A stretch of DNA of 60,000 bases from Symbiodinium natans (taxonomy: Eukaryota; Sar; Dinophyceae; Suessiales; Symbiodiniaceae), in contig CAJNDS010002102.1 of NCBI GenBank assembly GCA_905221605.1, positions 1,295,147-1,355,146 on the forward strand. Reading direction: 5' to 3'. Positions within the stretch are counted from its first letter, which is position 1. Each line of letters begins with the position of its first letter. A program made the translations under genes and the position numbers. The notes under the pieces were generated by a model. It was not told the DNA's origin, did not search any database, and saw only the letters and a list, made by a program, of their open reading frames with translations. Of this stretch, positions 35,800-47,521 are shown piece by piece.

Positions 35800-38700
35800 C
35801 TAACGGCTCTTAAGTATGACCACAACCGACACCCAGCAGAGATAGTCTACAACTTGCGGAAGAGCCCCAAAGCACGGAATGCCCAGAACTGAGAGCGTCC
35901 AGAACCCCCAGCCGAGCTGCATGGCGAAGATCAGGGCCGAAATGATGCAGGGCACGATGGAACTGAAGCACAGCGACTTCCCCAAAGCCTGCGATCGGTC
36001 GAGCTGTGTCCTAACAGCATGCTGCTACCACAACACAAGCTTCATGGTAACCTTCTGCCCCAGTTTACGACAGCACATGCCCATGCCGCTACGTGAGTGG
36101 TTTCACATATGTTTCTGCTTTCTGAGAGGAGAACGGTGACAGATTGCAGTGGTGGCCACGTATGAACCTAAATGGCACATGGCCGACCACCTCCTGATGT
36201 TCCTATGCGATTGTCGCGTGCACGCGCGTGTTACTTCCACATCTCAATAGGGCAGTGGTGAAACGGTTGAGATCCGCTTGTTTTGCACTAGGAACTGGAG
36301 AAACGGGTTTGCACCGCAGCACTGTACAAAGCAATTCCAGGTCAGAACAGGCATCACGCAAGGCCTCTGCGTTGCTCTCGCGCATGTCGGCGCTCATGTC
36401 TTCCTTAGCCGCGCAAGCATCCCTGCGTCACGAGCATCGAGCACCTACCCTCCCTCTTTGTAGCCAGGCCCTTCAACACTCCCAGCTGAAAGCCTGAAGC
36501 CAGAACTCACCAGACTCTGTCCTTCGGTTCAGCTGCAGCGGCAATGCTGTCTGTCGTGAGTCGGTAGTGGAAGATCTTCTGCGCCGTCACCCCTCGCAAC
36601 AACATCACACAATCACAGGGAACGGCTCAGGTGGCAGCGCCCACCTCTATGGCTAGTGCCTGTGATCCTGGTTTTCTTCCCTTGATCGAAGGGCGACAGG
36701 CCCTAGTCCGCCCAGGCCACATGCACACTGGAGTCACGAGACTGTGCAGGTTTTCAGATGCCAGTTGCTTGCAGTTGTGGTTGTTGCTTCTGCAGCTGTG
36801 ACCTGGTCACTAGTCCACGCCGACGCGTGCACACACGCACACGCCCATGTTGACTTGGCGTTACTTACCCCCTTGGCGAATTGAAGAAAATAATCCCGGA
36901 ACTCCATGCCCTTCAATTAAAAACCAAATCCCGGAAAAAGTTGGCTCCAAAACTGATTCATGCAATCAAGGAGGGGGGTGTTTTACAAAAGGGAAGTGAA
37001 CGTAAATCCAAAATCCCGGTGGCACCGAACACAGGCCCAGACCTACCAGCATGGGCCCGATCATGTTGCCGCTCGTGAAGACAATGGCCACCTTCAGGGT
37101 GCGGTTTGTTGCTGATTCGGGAGATTCGGGGGACCCTGCGCACTATCTACAGTAGGGGGCCCTCGGTGCGCTTCATGACGGCTACCAACGTCAAAAAGAT
37201 TCGCGCAATGAGGAATGGCGTGCGCGGCAAGGAGCGAAGCGGCAACCGGAACTGCTGATGCTTTCGGGCGAAGCGCAATGAGGGCATTACGGCTTCGATG
37301 AGATGCCAAAACAAAGCCCGATCTGCTTCTGCAGAGCCCCAGCAGCCATGCCAGCAGCGCTAGTGTATTGTCCGCAAACACGCCCAATGCGTTGCCGCAA
37401 CTCCGATACTCGAGTTGAGGCCTTTCCATGATACGAGTTCGGGAACATAAGAAACCCAGACCCAACCCTGCCTACATACTGACGACTCACTCCTAGGACC
37501 TCTGGCAGGCAACCAGGCCGCGTTCCAAGCAAAAGCGGATGAGAGCTGTCGTCGGGGCACGATGTCAATCCTGAGTCGGAGCCGTCAGTAGCAAACTTGC
37601 AGGGTTCTGCAGAGGGGGCTGTTGATCACGGGCAAACATGCCCGTGACTTTCACCCGAAACCTTTGTGATGATGATGCGGGCTCCTGACACGCAACAAGC
37701 GGATCCTAAACTGCGAACCGCCTCTGTCCATTCGTCAGGGCAGACAAAAATCACCAAGGGCCAGTGGCTTCTGCAGAAACAACACCCCCAAAAGCTCACA
37801 ATCAATCCATCCAAGTTTGTGAGACCAACAAACGATGTCTAAGTCGCAGCCCTTTTTGAGGATGCGCATCCGAGTTCGTAGTAGGGAGTTCGGGAAGTAG
37901 GCCCCTGTATGTATCTATATATATATATATATATATCCGTTGTCTAGGGTTTAGGGTTTAGGGTTTAAGGTTACGAAGACCCACTAAGACTACGAATTCG
38001 GTGTCCAGCGCTGGGATCCCCGGCACGACTGGGCACAGGCATCCCGCAACTTCCCAGGAGGTGAAAACCCCGCTGGTGAAGAGAAGTCCAGCAAAGAACA
38101 CCTGGGGAGGATTTGGGTTTAGGGTTTAGGGTTTAAGGTTTTGGTTGCAAGGGTTTAGGATTTGTTTTGCCACCCGCCTAGCTGATGCAGAACATCGCAC
38201 TGTAGGTTTAGGGTTTAGGGTTTCGGGTTAAAGGGTTAAGGGTTAAGGGTTAACGGTTTAGGACTTTTTTTTGCCACCCGCCTAGCTTACACTCAGGCCA
38301 CATTGCAGGGACCAATACCGGCAAACCTACTTCTTCCGAAAGATGGGGTGCTTTTAAAGTTAGTGTAAAAAGGGGGATCAATGTAGGGAAGTTCCCAAAA
38401 GCAAAGAACAAGGTTTAGGGTTTAGGGTTTAGGGTTTCGGGTTCATAGACATGATGGGCACATGCAGAAAACCTGGGCCTGTGTGATTGTTTTCTAGAAG
38501 TCGAGTATGTCAAGGGTTACCATCTTCTCGGTTCTTGTTTAGGGTGCCGTAAGAGCTTCGGTCCTAAGTTGACATGTAGTGCCTCGGGCTTGCGGCTACC
38601 AGGGCGGGCAAGGCAACTGTCCAACGCTGGCTCATGGGAGTATCTGAGAAGAATCTCAAGAGAACCCCAGAAGAATTTCAGAAGGATCTCAGAAGGAGAA

Positions 38701-39604
38701 CAGAAGGCTTCGCAGCACGTTCCTTCTGCCTGCCTCGTTACACAGGATTTAGAGAAGTGAATTACTTAAGGTGTTTCGGGCTGAAGTATGTTTAAGTTTT
38801 CACGTGTTAGATTTAATCTCCACGGTGGCTAATTTCTCCGGAACTACCTGGCCTGGCCTCGTTACGAGAGGGATTCGTAGCGTTAGGGCTGGCCTCAAGA
38901 CTTGAGATCCTGACCCCGGGCAGCCAGAGACTTCAGGGTTTAAGATTTTCAGGAGGCAGATTGCTTTGCTCTCTCTCGCATCTCCGGAGGGGATAGGTTC
39001 CAGAGTTTCAGCTTTGTTTAGGCTCAGACGATCGCAGAAGCTAAGTGCAAAGAACCGGTGCATTTACAGCTAGTTTCAGATGGTCCCACAACCTTAACAC
39101 AATTCCGCGGGATCATGACAATTTCATTCCGCTCAGTATTTCAGAAAAAACCCACACCTCACCATTCAAATGCACCGGAACCATGCACGGACCCCTCGGA
39201 AGGCAATGTCAACAATGAATCTCAGCCGTCAGCTGACAAGTCCTGGCTCTTTGAGACCTGGCCGTGTGTGCTGCGCTGACATTGGAAAGAGAGAATGAGA
39301 TTAGCACGCCGCGGGTATCGCCATTTGGCTTCTTGCAGGTGACATGGCAGATCATGCCAGAGCCACGCCCATGAAGATGGCATAGATAAATGGAATGTTC
39401 ACCAGAACCGAGAACATCGCAATGAAAATCCTGCCCGGCAGTGCTGGGGGAGTGCCTGTGTGTGGGCATGCAACAGTGGACGTTAGGCTTGTTCATGCTT
39501 GCTCGCTTCTCGCCCTGTGGTCCTGCCATCGGTGGGTCGCCTCATGTGCGCGATATCCCCGAGGTAACCGCCAAGCGCACTGCCCAGGCCTTCGCCCACG
39601 GTAC
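35800..39604 (-). CDS. Spinster-type MFS transporter, 3' half (five exons seen)
   Basis: Exons on the minus strand: 39523-39604, 39358-39430, 37043-37111, 36511-36592 and 35800-36010. The first encodes TVGEGLGSALGGYLGD, the glycine-rich helix that opens the second half of these membrane carriers. The second, GRIFIAMFSVLVNIPF, continues it. The third (KVAIVFTSGNMIGPMLVG) joins in phase to VTAQKIFHYRLTTDS, which joins in phase to TQLDRSQALGKSLCF and a C-terminal tail. Splice pairs are GA-AG for the first intron, a GC donor after the second exon, and GT-AG for the last two. One or more exons between 37.1 and 39.3 kb were not found, and the first half of the protein is absent nearby. The substrate is unknown. 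It could be the continuation of the MFS exons at 57-58 kb, or a separate gene. Confidence 0.65.
37946..38440. repeat. Cluster of telomere-type arrays
   Basis: Four short TTTAGGG arrays within 500 bp (about 37946-37972, 38114-38142, 38204-38258 and 38411-38440), one drifting into GGGTTAA. A 19-base segment, TTTTGCCACCCGCCTAGCT, is also present twice (near 38165 and 38271), so part of this block was duplicated together with its array. It falls in the gap between MFS exons. A (TA)n microsatellite sits just before it at 37916-37936. Confidence 0.85.
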
Positions 39605-41209
39605 CTGGGCTGGTGCACCAAAACATGTGCGGACACGGCTGCGGCTTGACAGAACATCACAAAGCTCCCCTGGCACTCACGTCGCTATATTAACTAAAGG
39701 ACTACGGTGCCCAGCTTCGTTACAAAAGATCGTCCTGCCAGTCTAAGTCAGAGCAGGGATGCGCAGCGCGAGGATGAGACCGCCTTGGATTGACATTAGC
39801 TGCATGTGGTCATGGCTTCGCTAGGTTGCTGTTAACGAACTTCAACTGAGCTTCCATGAATTGTCGCGGAAACCACCGTACTTTATACACATAAATGTAT
39901 ATATATATATATATACATGTATATATGTATGTTTTATCAAAATCAAAGCCTTTTTTGAGCGTAAACGGTCTGTGCAACTTTGAATGGACTTGGACCTCGC
40001 AAGACCCGTCAGGCGCTGCCAAGTGTGCTGCGCATCTTCGGATTATCTTCGCCCAGCGACACATCGCATTGGAGACGCCCATGTACTGCCTGGCAGAAGC
40101 TGACTCTTCCCAGAAAAGGACTTCGCTAATCCCTCGATGAGACCCCGAACCCTCAGCGGGAGCGGCCCGAACTTCTTTTGTCACCTTCATGTCATCTGAG
40201 TCGGCCGCCCTCAGAGGGACTCTAGAAGCCAAGGCGCAGGTACATCGTCGTGAAGCTCTGCGCCGCTGACGGGATCGTGCCGAAGACGCCCTGCAAAACG
40301 ATCACCTCGATGTGGTGTTAGGTCGCTCACTCTCACACAAGGCCGGCAGGGCTGAGGGTTTAGGGTAAAGGGGGTTTGGGGCTCAGGGATTGGACTTGCT
40401 CTTGGCCCCGAGAAGCTGATCGTGGGCGGAGCTGCCAGCCTGCGCGGCCTTCTTTTCTGTCCATTTCTCTCCCAGCTTTCCTACGCCTGGCTCTCTGGAA
40501 GCCATGGATTCATGGGATCATCGGTTCAACCTTTAAATTTGGCTGCCTCTGCCACGGGCGATGCTGGGGAGAGCAGAGCCCCTCCACACTTGTGGTCGGC
40601 CCCTGAAGCTTTTTGGGGGACTTGACTCATTGGACATCACCAGCTCTCTCATCGTGGTACACATAGTCCGAAGAACAAACGGAGCAAGTTAGCACGACCA
40701 GGTCGCGGCTAAGATGAGTGGTAATAAATGCAACAGCAATAAGAAACATCTGCGAATCGACAATGCGCGGATTCAAGCTCCACTTCCTTCCCCAGCGCTA
40801 CACAGCCGCGCGGCGTAACGTACCGGTCAGCCCACGCCTTGCATGGCAGACTTCGGAAGCCTAAGGTGGACGTCACCACGGCGTTGTGCCTCAGAACTAG
40901 GGTCCCTGCCCTTCAATCCCATGCCAAAAGGGCATCTAGAGTTTTTGAGGTCCCCCGTAACAGACGATAATATCTTCAAAAAAAAACAGATGGTTACAGA
41001 CATACCTGCTTTGACCTGGGGAGTGGTCTCCTCTGGCTGAAGTCGCCCGCATTTCCCACCTCGAGCTGCTGAGCTTGCCTTGTCACCGAGTCACCACCAG
41101 GGGGGGTGGTATCAATATCCATACATAGAACAAGGCATTATATATATATATATATATGTACACACCTGTTGCCTTTATTCGATTATTGCCTATATTCGGT
41201 TGGTTAAAG

Positions 41210-41243
<34 letters not shown>

Positions 41244-41597
41244 ATGTGATCAAAATCTCAGGTCTCGTCCCTGCGGTGCGAACTCTATGCCGGCTCAGGT
41301 CTATGCTTCGGAGGTTCGGGAAGCTACGAAAGCTTAAAGGCCTCGCACACAGCGGAGGCTAATTTCAAGGGACTAGCGCCTCTTTCGAGGATCCCCGGGA
41401 GGGAAGAAGCTGAGACTTTCCATGCCTAAATCATCCTCAATGCTCTAAAACCCCAAACCCTAAACCCTAAACCCTAAACTGGGTCCTGAACTTTTGGGGG
41501 GACAGCAACCTCGGCTCTTCCCTCGCTATCTTGGGCCCATTCTGGCCTAAGACCGAGAGGTTTCAAGATTCCTGCTGATGGCGTGTTGGTACCGGGC
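39605..41597. other. No gene recognised; microsatellites
   Basis: Holds an AT microsatellite at about 39893-39930, AT plus TG repeats at 41137-41253 and a CCCTAAA array at 41453-41479. The missing first half of the 35.8-39.6 kb MFS gene would be expected here, but I could not find its exons. Confidence 0.4.
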
Positions 41598-41747
41598 TTA
41601 TGATGCAAAGGACTGCTGCTCCTTGATCTTGGACTGCTGCTCCTTGATCTTGGACTCTTTGACAGGAAGGTGCAGACCAAAACTATCGGAGGCCCGCGGC
41701 CACGCTCTCTCAGGATGCCATTTGCCGTAGGCGCACTTAATGATGAC
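41598..41747 (-). CDS. C-terminal exon of an unknown gene, duplicated heptapeptide
   Basis: Follows a TTTTGCAG acceptor and runs 49 codons to a TAA stop. It begins VIIKCAYGKWHPERAWP and ends with the seven-residue unit SKIKEQQ repeated twice, encoded by a near-exact 21-bp direct repeat. The frame also stays open upstream of the acceptor, so the exon start is a choice based on the splice signal. I do not recognise the family. Confidence 0.4.
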   Translation of the reverse strand, partial: VIIKCAYGKWHPERAWPRASDSFGLHLPVKESKIKEQQSKIKEQQSFAS

Positions 41748-42684
41748 CTGCAAAATCACAGGCAACACTGGCAACACGTGCACGCAAAGTCCACGAAAGC
41801 ACTCGTTGCAACCAGTCTTCAGGGCAAAAACGGATGGCACGTGCTGTTTCTTGCTAATGAAATGAACCCTCGACAAATGGCAACCAGGCTGGTCACCCCT
41901 AGCAACTGCGACTTGCTCTCTGAACAAGCCTGCACTGTCGGAGATTGCCCTGAAACCGATTTGAAGACCAAACCGCTTCTTGTGGAGAAAAAAATGTCTT
42001 GGCTTTCGGCACCGCTTGAAATTCTTCTCTCGGCAATGCAAGGTCAACGGGGAGGCTCGGGCAGTGATCGCAACGATGTTGGCAAGATTGACAGGGTCAG
42101 AGATACATGTACAGAGAAGATCAAGATGCAAAGAGCGCACGAAGCAGAATACTGTGGCGAGTGAAGCTGCACACACAAAAGTCACGACTCCTGGTAACAA
42201 AACGGTTAGAATCGGTTAGAAATGGTTGCCTGGTGGGGGCCTTCGAGGCGGCGGCAGGCCCCGTACCTGGCTGCATTTCGTGTCGCAGTGTAGCGTGGTA
42301 ACTCAAGACCTCAGACCTCAGTGTAGGTCCGAACATCCGAACATGCAGCCGGGACATGGATGGATCGGCCGCCATTTCGCGTCGAGAAATGACTCTGGAA
42401 TCTTTCTTGCACCTCGGACACACACACACACACACACACACTGCAACAAGTTCTTCGTCTATTCATGCCAGCCGAGGTACCATGCTGTGCTGGTGCTCGC
42501 GAATCCTGATCCAGACCTCAGCTCCGAAGACGCTTGGGCACCATCACTTGCCGAACAGAGTTCACACGGCTCAGTCTGTGCGGCCCAAGCATCGGTCTCC
42601 GGATAAAGTTTGTTCTGCGCCTATCACATCAAGAGGCGACCGAGCAGAGGAGTGGGGTGATGCACAGCACATTGCAAACAGGAC

Positions 42685-42905
42685 CTCATGGAAGCAGTAC
42701 AGGCGTCTGTTGTCCACCGAGAGCAGAGCACCCCCTGTCAGAAGAGGCAACAGAACATGCTCCACGCAGTCCCTCGTGGTTTGCGAAAGGCGCCCTTGCC
42801 TTTGCGGACCACCTCGATGATCAGCCGGTCTTCCTTCAGCGGGTATTCAGGATCCTGGACAATTGCCTGGCCGTGAGACAGGACAGCACCAGCTGTGTAA
42901 ACACC
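42685..42905 (-). CDS. Two exons of a protein with an SVDNRRLYCF motif
   Basis: An upstream segment of about 42780-42905 encodes YPLKEDRLIIEVVRKGKGAF. A second exon, 42685-42734, follows a CTGACAG acceptor and encodes GALLSVDNRRLYCFHE. A hydrophobic strand, a turn and a DNRRL-type motif in this order resemble the ParB/sulfiredoxin-like fold, in which such a motif contacts nucleotide, but I cannot confirm the family without a search. The donor of the first exon was not fixed. The rest of the gene is not seen. Confidence 0.4.
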
Positions 42906-44649
42906 CCCCGCCTCAAGGCTGCTGATCAATAAGGGCTGTGGGGGCCAGTTGTCGTTGACAGCAACTTTTTAAAGCCTTCTACAGTGCAAACCGGGAACCT
43001 ATGCCCCAAATGGATGCCGACCCGACGTAGATTAAACAGGCCCACCTCAATAAGCTGCTGAAAAGACTGGCCATCTCGAAACTGGCGGCTGCACTCGCCC
43101 TGCGCAGACAACGACCCTACACATACCGATACCTGTGCACCCTACAGGTCACCTGGAAGCATCTAGGCCTTTCAAGCTTAACCTTGAACGGCGGAGGCAG
43201 CTGAAGGACATTTGAAGCGTGGCGCACTGGGTCCAGCCTGCGAGTACAAGACCTCCTTACACTTCACCTGGCCAGCTTAATTGTTAAGCATCCAGGACCG
43301 AGATCCAGCAAAACAATATGAGCATCGATGTTGGGATCACGCGTAAAAAGATGGGCCGGACACCAGGTGCTCGTAGCCATCCGTGCTGCTAAGAGCTTCG
43401 TTCCACCAAGCCTGGCCAAAGGGCCAGCTCACACTCCATAAGGAAGGCCCAGCCTGTAACGTGTAAACATGACATCCTCATCTGCGCCTTCACGAACTGC
43501 GCCATAGGACACAAACCCCAAAACCCTTAAACCCCTTTGCAACAGGCTTCACCCTTTTGACCCCGCGAGCTTCACCCTAAACCCTAAACCCTTGAGAGCA
43601 TTCCCACCTGGGCGGCCACCGTCGCGGAAATGCGCTGGGAGGGATCTTCGCATAGCATCCGCTCCACCTCTGTAGCACAAGCAGCATCGTATGCATTTTG
43701 GGAGCCAGAGCTAGAGCTTAACCTGGTGTGAGCCTTGACCTTCAAGCAGCATCACACGTATGGTAGTAGGCGGCCGACTTCCAACCCCCGTGGCGGTGTT
43801 TGGTTGTGTGGACAGGGTAGACTCCCATGCTGCACGCCCGAACTCAGCCGACCTGCTCCCTGTCACCTCCAAGCTCAACAGCTTCACGCCTGAATGCCTG
43901 ACAATGTCCGAAGTCCCGAAGCGTACACTTGCTCAACTCTCGGACTTCCCAGCGGCGAAGCTGGTGAGCTCTGCTCGCTCCGTAGGCCTCCGACATCGGG
44001 TGCAGACGGGGTTGGCAACTTGGAGTTCACGGGTGTGTGGGGGTGCAAAAAAAACACAGCCTTTGTACCCTTCCAGGCCTTGTCTCTGGGACCGCCTGCA
44101 GGACCTCTTCCACAGACCGCCCCAGCCTAAGGAATGTTTCACGCAACTTCACCGGCCATTTGGAGAGTTGTCTGCCCCGAAACCTCTAGGGAAAGATGAA
44201 GGGAACTCTAGGCCTTTCTTATTGCTCCACGTGCGAGAGTGGAAGGGTATGATATTGATTCCGATCAGCCCCTGGGTGCGAACTGCAGAAACATCCGGAT
44301 TGGGCTGCTTGTGTTGGAAGCATGGGACGCAAAGCAGGGACGCTGTAGAACCAGGGCAACTTAGGTCTCTCCGAGGGTGGTTTTTGGGTTTGCGGGATAT
44401 GGGGGGCCCACTCGAAGCTTCGCTTCATCCTGAGCCCTGGCTCGGCTGCCGGCGCGAAAACGTCAGCTTCCATCGTCCGAGGCCTGCAAGGGTCCTCTCA
44501 AGCTGGCGGTTCAGGGCTTCGACTCTTGAGGGTTCTGATGGGTTTTGCTCCACTGCCTCACACGGCCCCGTACAGCAAGCTCACGAAGCTTCGGGGACAT
44601 GGCTGGTGAAAGTTCGCGCGCCGTGGCGATGGGCTTCTGGCAGCTTCAG
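42906..44649. other. No gene recognised on either strand
   Basis: Contains a short CCCTAAA patch at 43573-43592 and a long plus-strand frame (43760-44836) that lacks any recognisable domain. That frame overlaps kinase exons on the other strand, so I treat it as non-coding. Confidence 0.4.
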
Positions 44650-44955
44650 ATGGGCCATAGCCTCCGCAGCTGTCCTTCAGGAGCTCCGGTGCCAAATAGC
44701 CAGGTGTATGCAACCCTCGCCCAGTGGTTTTGGCTGCAGTGGTCGTCCCGCGATTCTGGTCTTTGGCCGTCTCCTAAGCCGGAAGTGCGGAAAGGGCAAG
44801 AACCGAGGTCCAAGTGCCTGCCCCAAGCTCACATGAAAACGCCAATGCTGCCGAGCCTCGAAGTCACACAGACAAGGTGCCTTCTGCCGTGCATCCCAAA
44901 GCCAATTGGAGGGCTTGAGGTCACCGTGCACGACGCCATGGGCGTGGATGTGGGC
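44650..44955 (-). CDS. Protein kinase, catalytic-loop and APE exons
   Basis: Two exons of a eukaryotic protein kinase, which transfers the ATP gamma-phosphate to Ser/Thr. Exon 44833-44955 follows a CCCAG acceptor and encodes AHGVVHGDLKPSNWLW, the catalytic loop with the catalytic Asp, Lys and Asn in place and HGD instead of HRD. It goes on to CLCDFE, where the magnesium-binding DFG is expected, and ends at a GTGAGC donor. The second exon, about 44650-44715, encodes HTPGYLAPELLKDSCGGYG, the end of the activation segment with its APE motif. The third position of DFG may be altered, or restored if splicing occurs inside GAG. The N-lobe exons and the C-lobe beyond GYGPS were not found. The pattern is closest to CAMK-like kinases. 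Confidence 0.6.
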
Positions 44956-47285
44956 CTGGGAAGCAAGCGGCCTGGAATCCAAAAGAGCAAACATGTCCGA
45001 GTGCTGCGGTGTCCCAAGACATCCCAAGACTCCCTTCCACCAAGAACGAGGGGCCACCGACTGAGTCATCGTGTGCGCGATGCGGCAGGGCATCCTCAGT
45101 CAAGAAACGGTGCTGCCCGAACAATTCAGGACGTGTTCGGAGACAATTGGGCCGTGTTCGTGATGTGCTGCTCCTGACACGCCCTGGTGCCCCTGCCAGC
45201 ACTGTACACTCCTGAGCCCCATCGCCGCAGCCTTTTCGCAGAAGACTCGTGCACCCCAGAGCCCACAACACCCCCACAAAAAGAGCCGTAAGCCTCAAAA
45301 AGACGAAGGGCTCCTTGTGGCACCAAGCATCCGGTCATCCACCAGGCCTGCCTCCGCGGGCTCGCCAAAGTTGTGCGGCCTCCGGCGGGGCTTCTGCAAC
45401 CTGAGCCAGCAAGGCGGTGCATCCGGTCACCGTAGGGTTCAGAGATGTTTAGAGATGTTTGGAGTTTAGAGATGTTTAGAAAGAATGTTTCAGTATTTTC
45501 AGGTCTTTCAGCGGGTATTCAGGCGACTGGACATGTAGCATCCGCAAACGCTGGGGGGGCCCTTCATTTGGAGGCTCCCTCGCCTTGTCCGCCGAGCGGC
45601 TGTTGGAGATAGTCTGCCAAGTTGCAGGTGTAGCGGTCGAACTGAAGAAAGCCCCGATGCTCCTGACAGGCTAGTGGTTGTGAAGTAGACGTTCCACCGT
45701 AAGGCTACCAATGCACGCATGATTCTTTGGCCAGAGGCGAAATGCAAGCAGGCAGTTGGAAGCAAAAACCACTTCGGAGCCTTTCCGTTTACGTGCACTT
45801 ACTTCTCACACCCTCTTTTCTCAGAACCTCTCTTTCCGACAACTGCTTGAGGGATGTTTAGGAAGAATCCTCGAGATCCAGGAAAGCTTTTCGAAGTGGG
45901 ACGATCAGGGGATGCCGAAGCCTCACAGGCCGTGGCAAAATGCAGGCTGTCCCGAACTCATCATGTAAACGAGGCCCCGCACCTTGTGTGGAGCATGACT
46001 TCTTGGACGAAGCCAGGGAGACCGCGGCATGAGGCGAAGTCGAAAACCTTGATCACACACGGGGTGAAATCGTACCTGGGGTGAACTTTGCACTTTGCAC
46101 TGTGAAAGCACGCTTACTGTAACTGTAACGCTTAACATGCGTTGCTTGTCAGTGGCATCCTTCCCTAGAGTGCACAAGAATGGAGCAAGACTGCAAGTGC
46201 CCGCCATCTCCTTGCGAAAAGTGTCCCTAAACCAAATCTGAATCTCTCTTTTGTAACCCGGCGGATTGCAGACCAAGCCGCTTCATCTCGTAGATCGCAT
46301 GTCGGCCTGCTAAGGGGCTGAATAGCCTCACCTTCTTTGAAGCCTCTGAAATCGTCTTCAATCAGCACAGCCACTACAGTAAAGCTAACAGGATAGACAT
46401 CTGTCATCTGAGAAGCCGAAACCCAAATGGGGGTGTCTGCCCCGCCTCCTTCGCTGGAAAGGCGTTTGGCCTTCGAGAGCTGTGGCTCCTGGAGGCGTTG
46501 GAGCTCAGGTATCGCAGGGTTTTCATTCAAACGTCGGCACTGCGGGGAGCCGAGTCGCATAGTGCGAGAGGCTGATGTTCTCGTCAAGCACCTGTCGCAC
46601 GTCCGCTTGGTCCGCCGCATTCCTCAGTCGTCGTAACGCCTTGTAGGGCACTTAAGGGGACTTCAGGCTCAAGCCAACGACCATTCAAGGAACACAACAC
46701 CAACCCTCAAAGGCTCAAAAGCAGGAACTGGGCCGAGCATCAGCTTCCTTAGCTCAGCCTGGATGGTCTTCTCCTGGGCAACCGATCCCGCTGTGCCCGC
46801 ATGATAGCCGACGTCCGTCAAAATTGTAATCCTCCTGTGGCCACGCAATGCCTTGTGGCAGTCCCCATGGAAACCCATGGAAACCCCCCCTTGCAGCCGC
46901 ATGGCCGTGTGCTTGCCCAGCTCAGGCAACAGCCTGGGGCTTGGGATGGCTGAGTTGTGGGGATTTTGCTGAGGTTGGCAGGTTACTAGGGTGTCCACCA
47001 CATAGAGTTGCCCTACATGATGGAGATCTCCATGGTCTTTAGCGTAAGGCTCCCACATTACTTGTGGGCCTACTCAACCTTGAACGCGCGCCAGGGGTCT
47101 CGGGAAGGCTGGTGGAGGCAAACCGGCAGAGTCTCGCCATGACTTCGAAGTAGGCCCGCGTCCTTGGGGCGCAGATCTACATCCCCACTCTGCGGCGATG
47201 ATGATGTTGCCAAGGCTCCGGGAAACACTGCTACAATGCTCGCCACTTGTGGCACAGGCATGGCCATCGACGTCCATCTACGTGA
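44956..47285. other. No complete gene recognised
   Basis: Kinase N-lobe exons are expected at the left of this stretch on the minus strand. A segment reading GALRLFEAYGSF (about 45310) might be one, but the evidence is weak. Near 45440-45490 the unit AGAGATGTTTAG recurs about three times. A minus-strand segment near 46690-46860, reading RRITILTDVGYHAGTAG, looks like coding sequence of unknown type. Confidence 0.35.
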
Positions 47286-47521
47286 TCAGAAGCTTTCCCT
47301 GGCAAGTGTCGCCAGCTTCTCCTGCCTCCGTGCTTCGTTTCGCTGCTCCTCTTTCTCGGTGAGATCCGTCTCCTGCATATCTCGGGCAAGCTGCCACTCC
47401 TCAGCTTGCGGCTTCCATTAAACTCTGAGGTGTTGGTCAAGGAAGGTCTTTGTCAAATCCATTGTGAGCCGAACTGCCGCATCTGCCAGTCGCGTGGCTT
47501 TCTTTTTGAAGATGACCTTGG
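47286..47521 (-). pseudogene. Coiled-coil coding segment with an in-frame stop
   Basis: After a TTAGAG acceptor the minus strand encodes KVIFKKKATRLADAAVRL and then FLDQHLRV, meets TAA at 47419-47421, and continues in the same frame with WKPQAEEWQLARDMQE and a charged helix rich in E, K, R and Q, ending ...TLARESF-stop at 47286. The two halves have the same coiled-coil style, and only one base (CAA to TAA) would need to have changed to break a continuous exon. A 24-base intron between them would be too short. Upstream fragments of similar helical character lie at about 47710-47790, 48890-48990 and 49020-49095 and may belong to the same gene. Family unknown. Confidence 0.5.

Noticed and set aside
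43760-44836. 358-codon open frame on the plus strand
   Set aside because: No recognisable domain, composition follows the GC bias, and it lies opposite kinase exons with convincing catalytic-loop and APE motifs.
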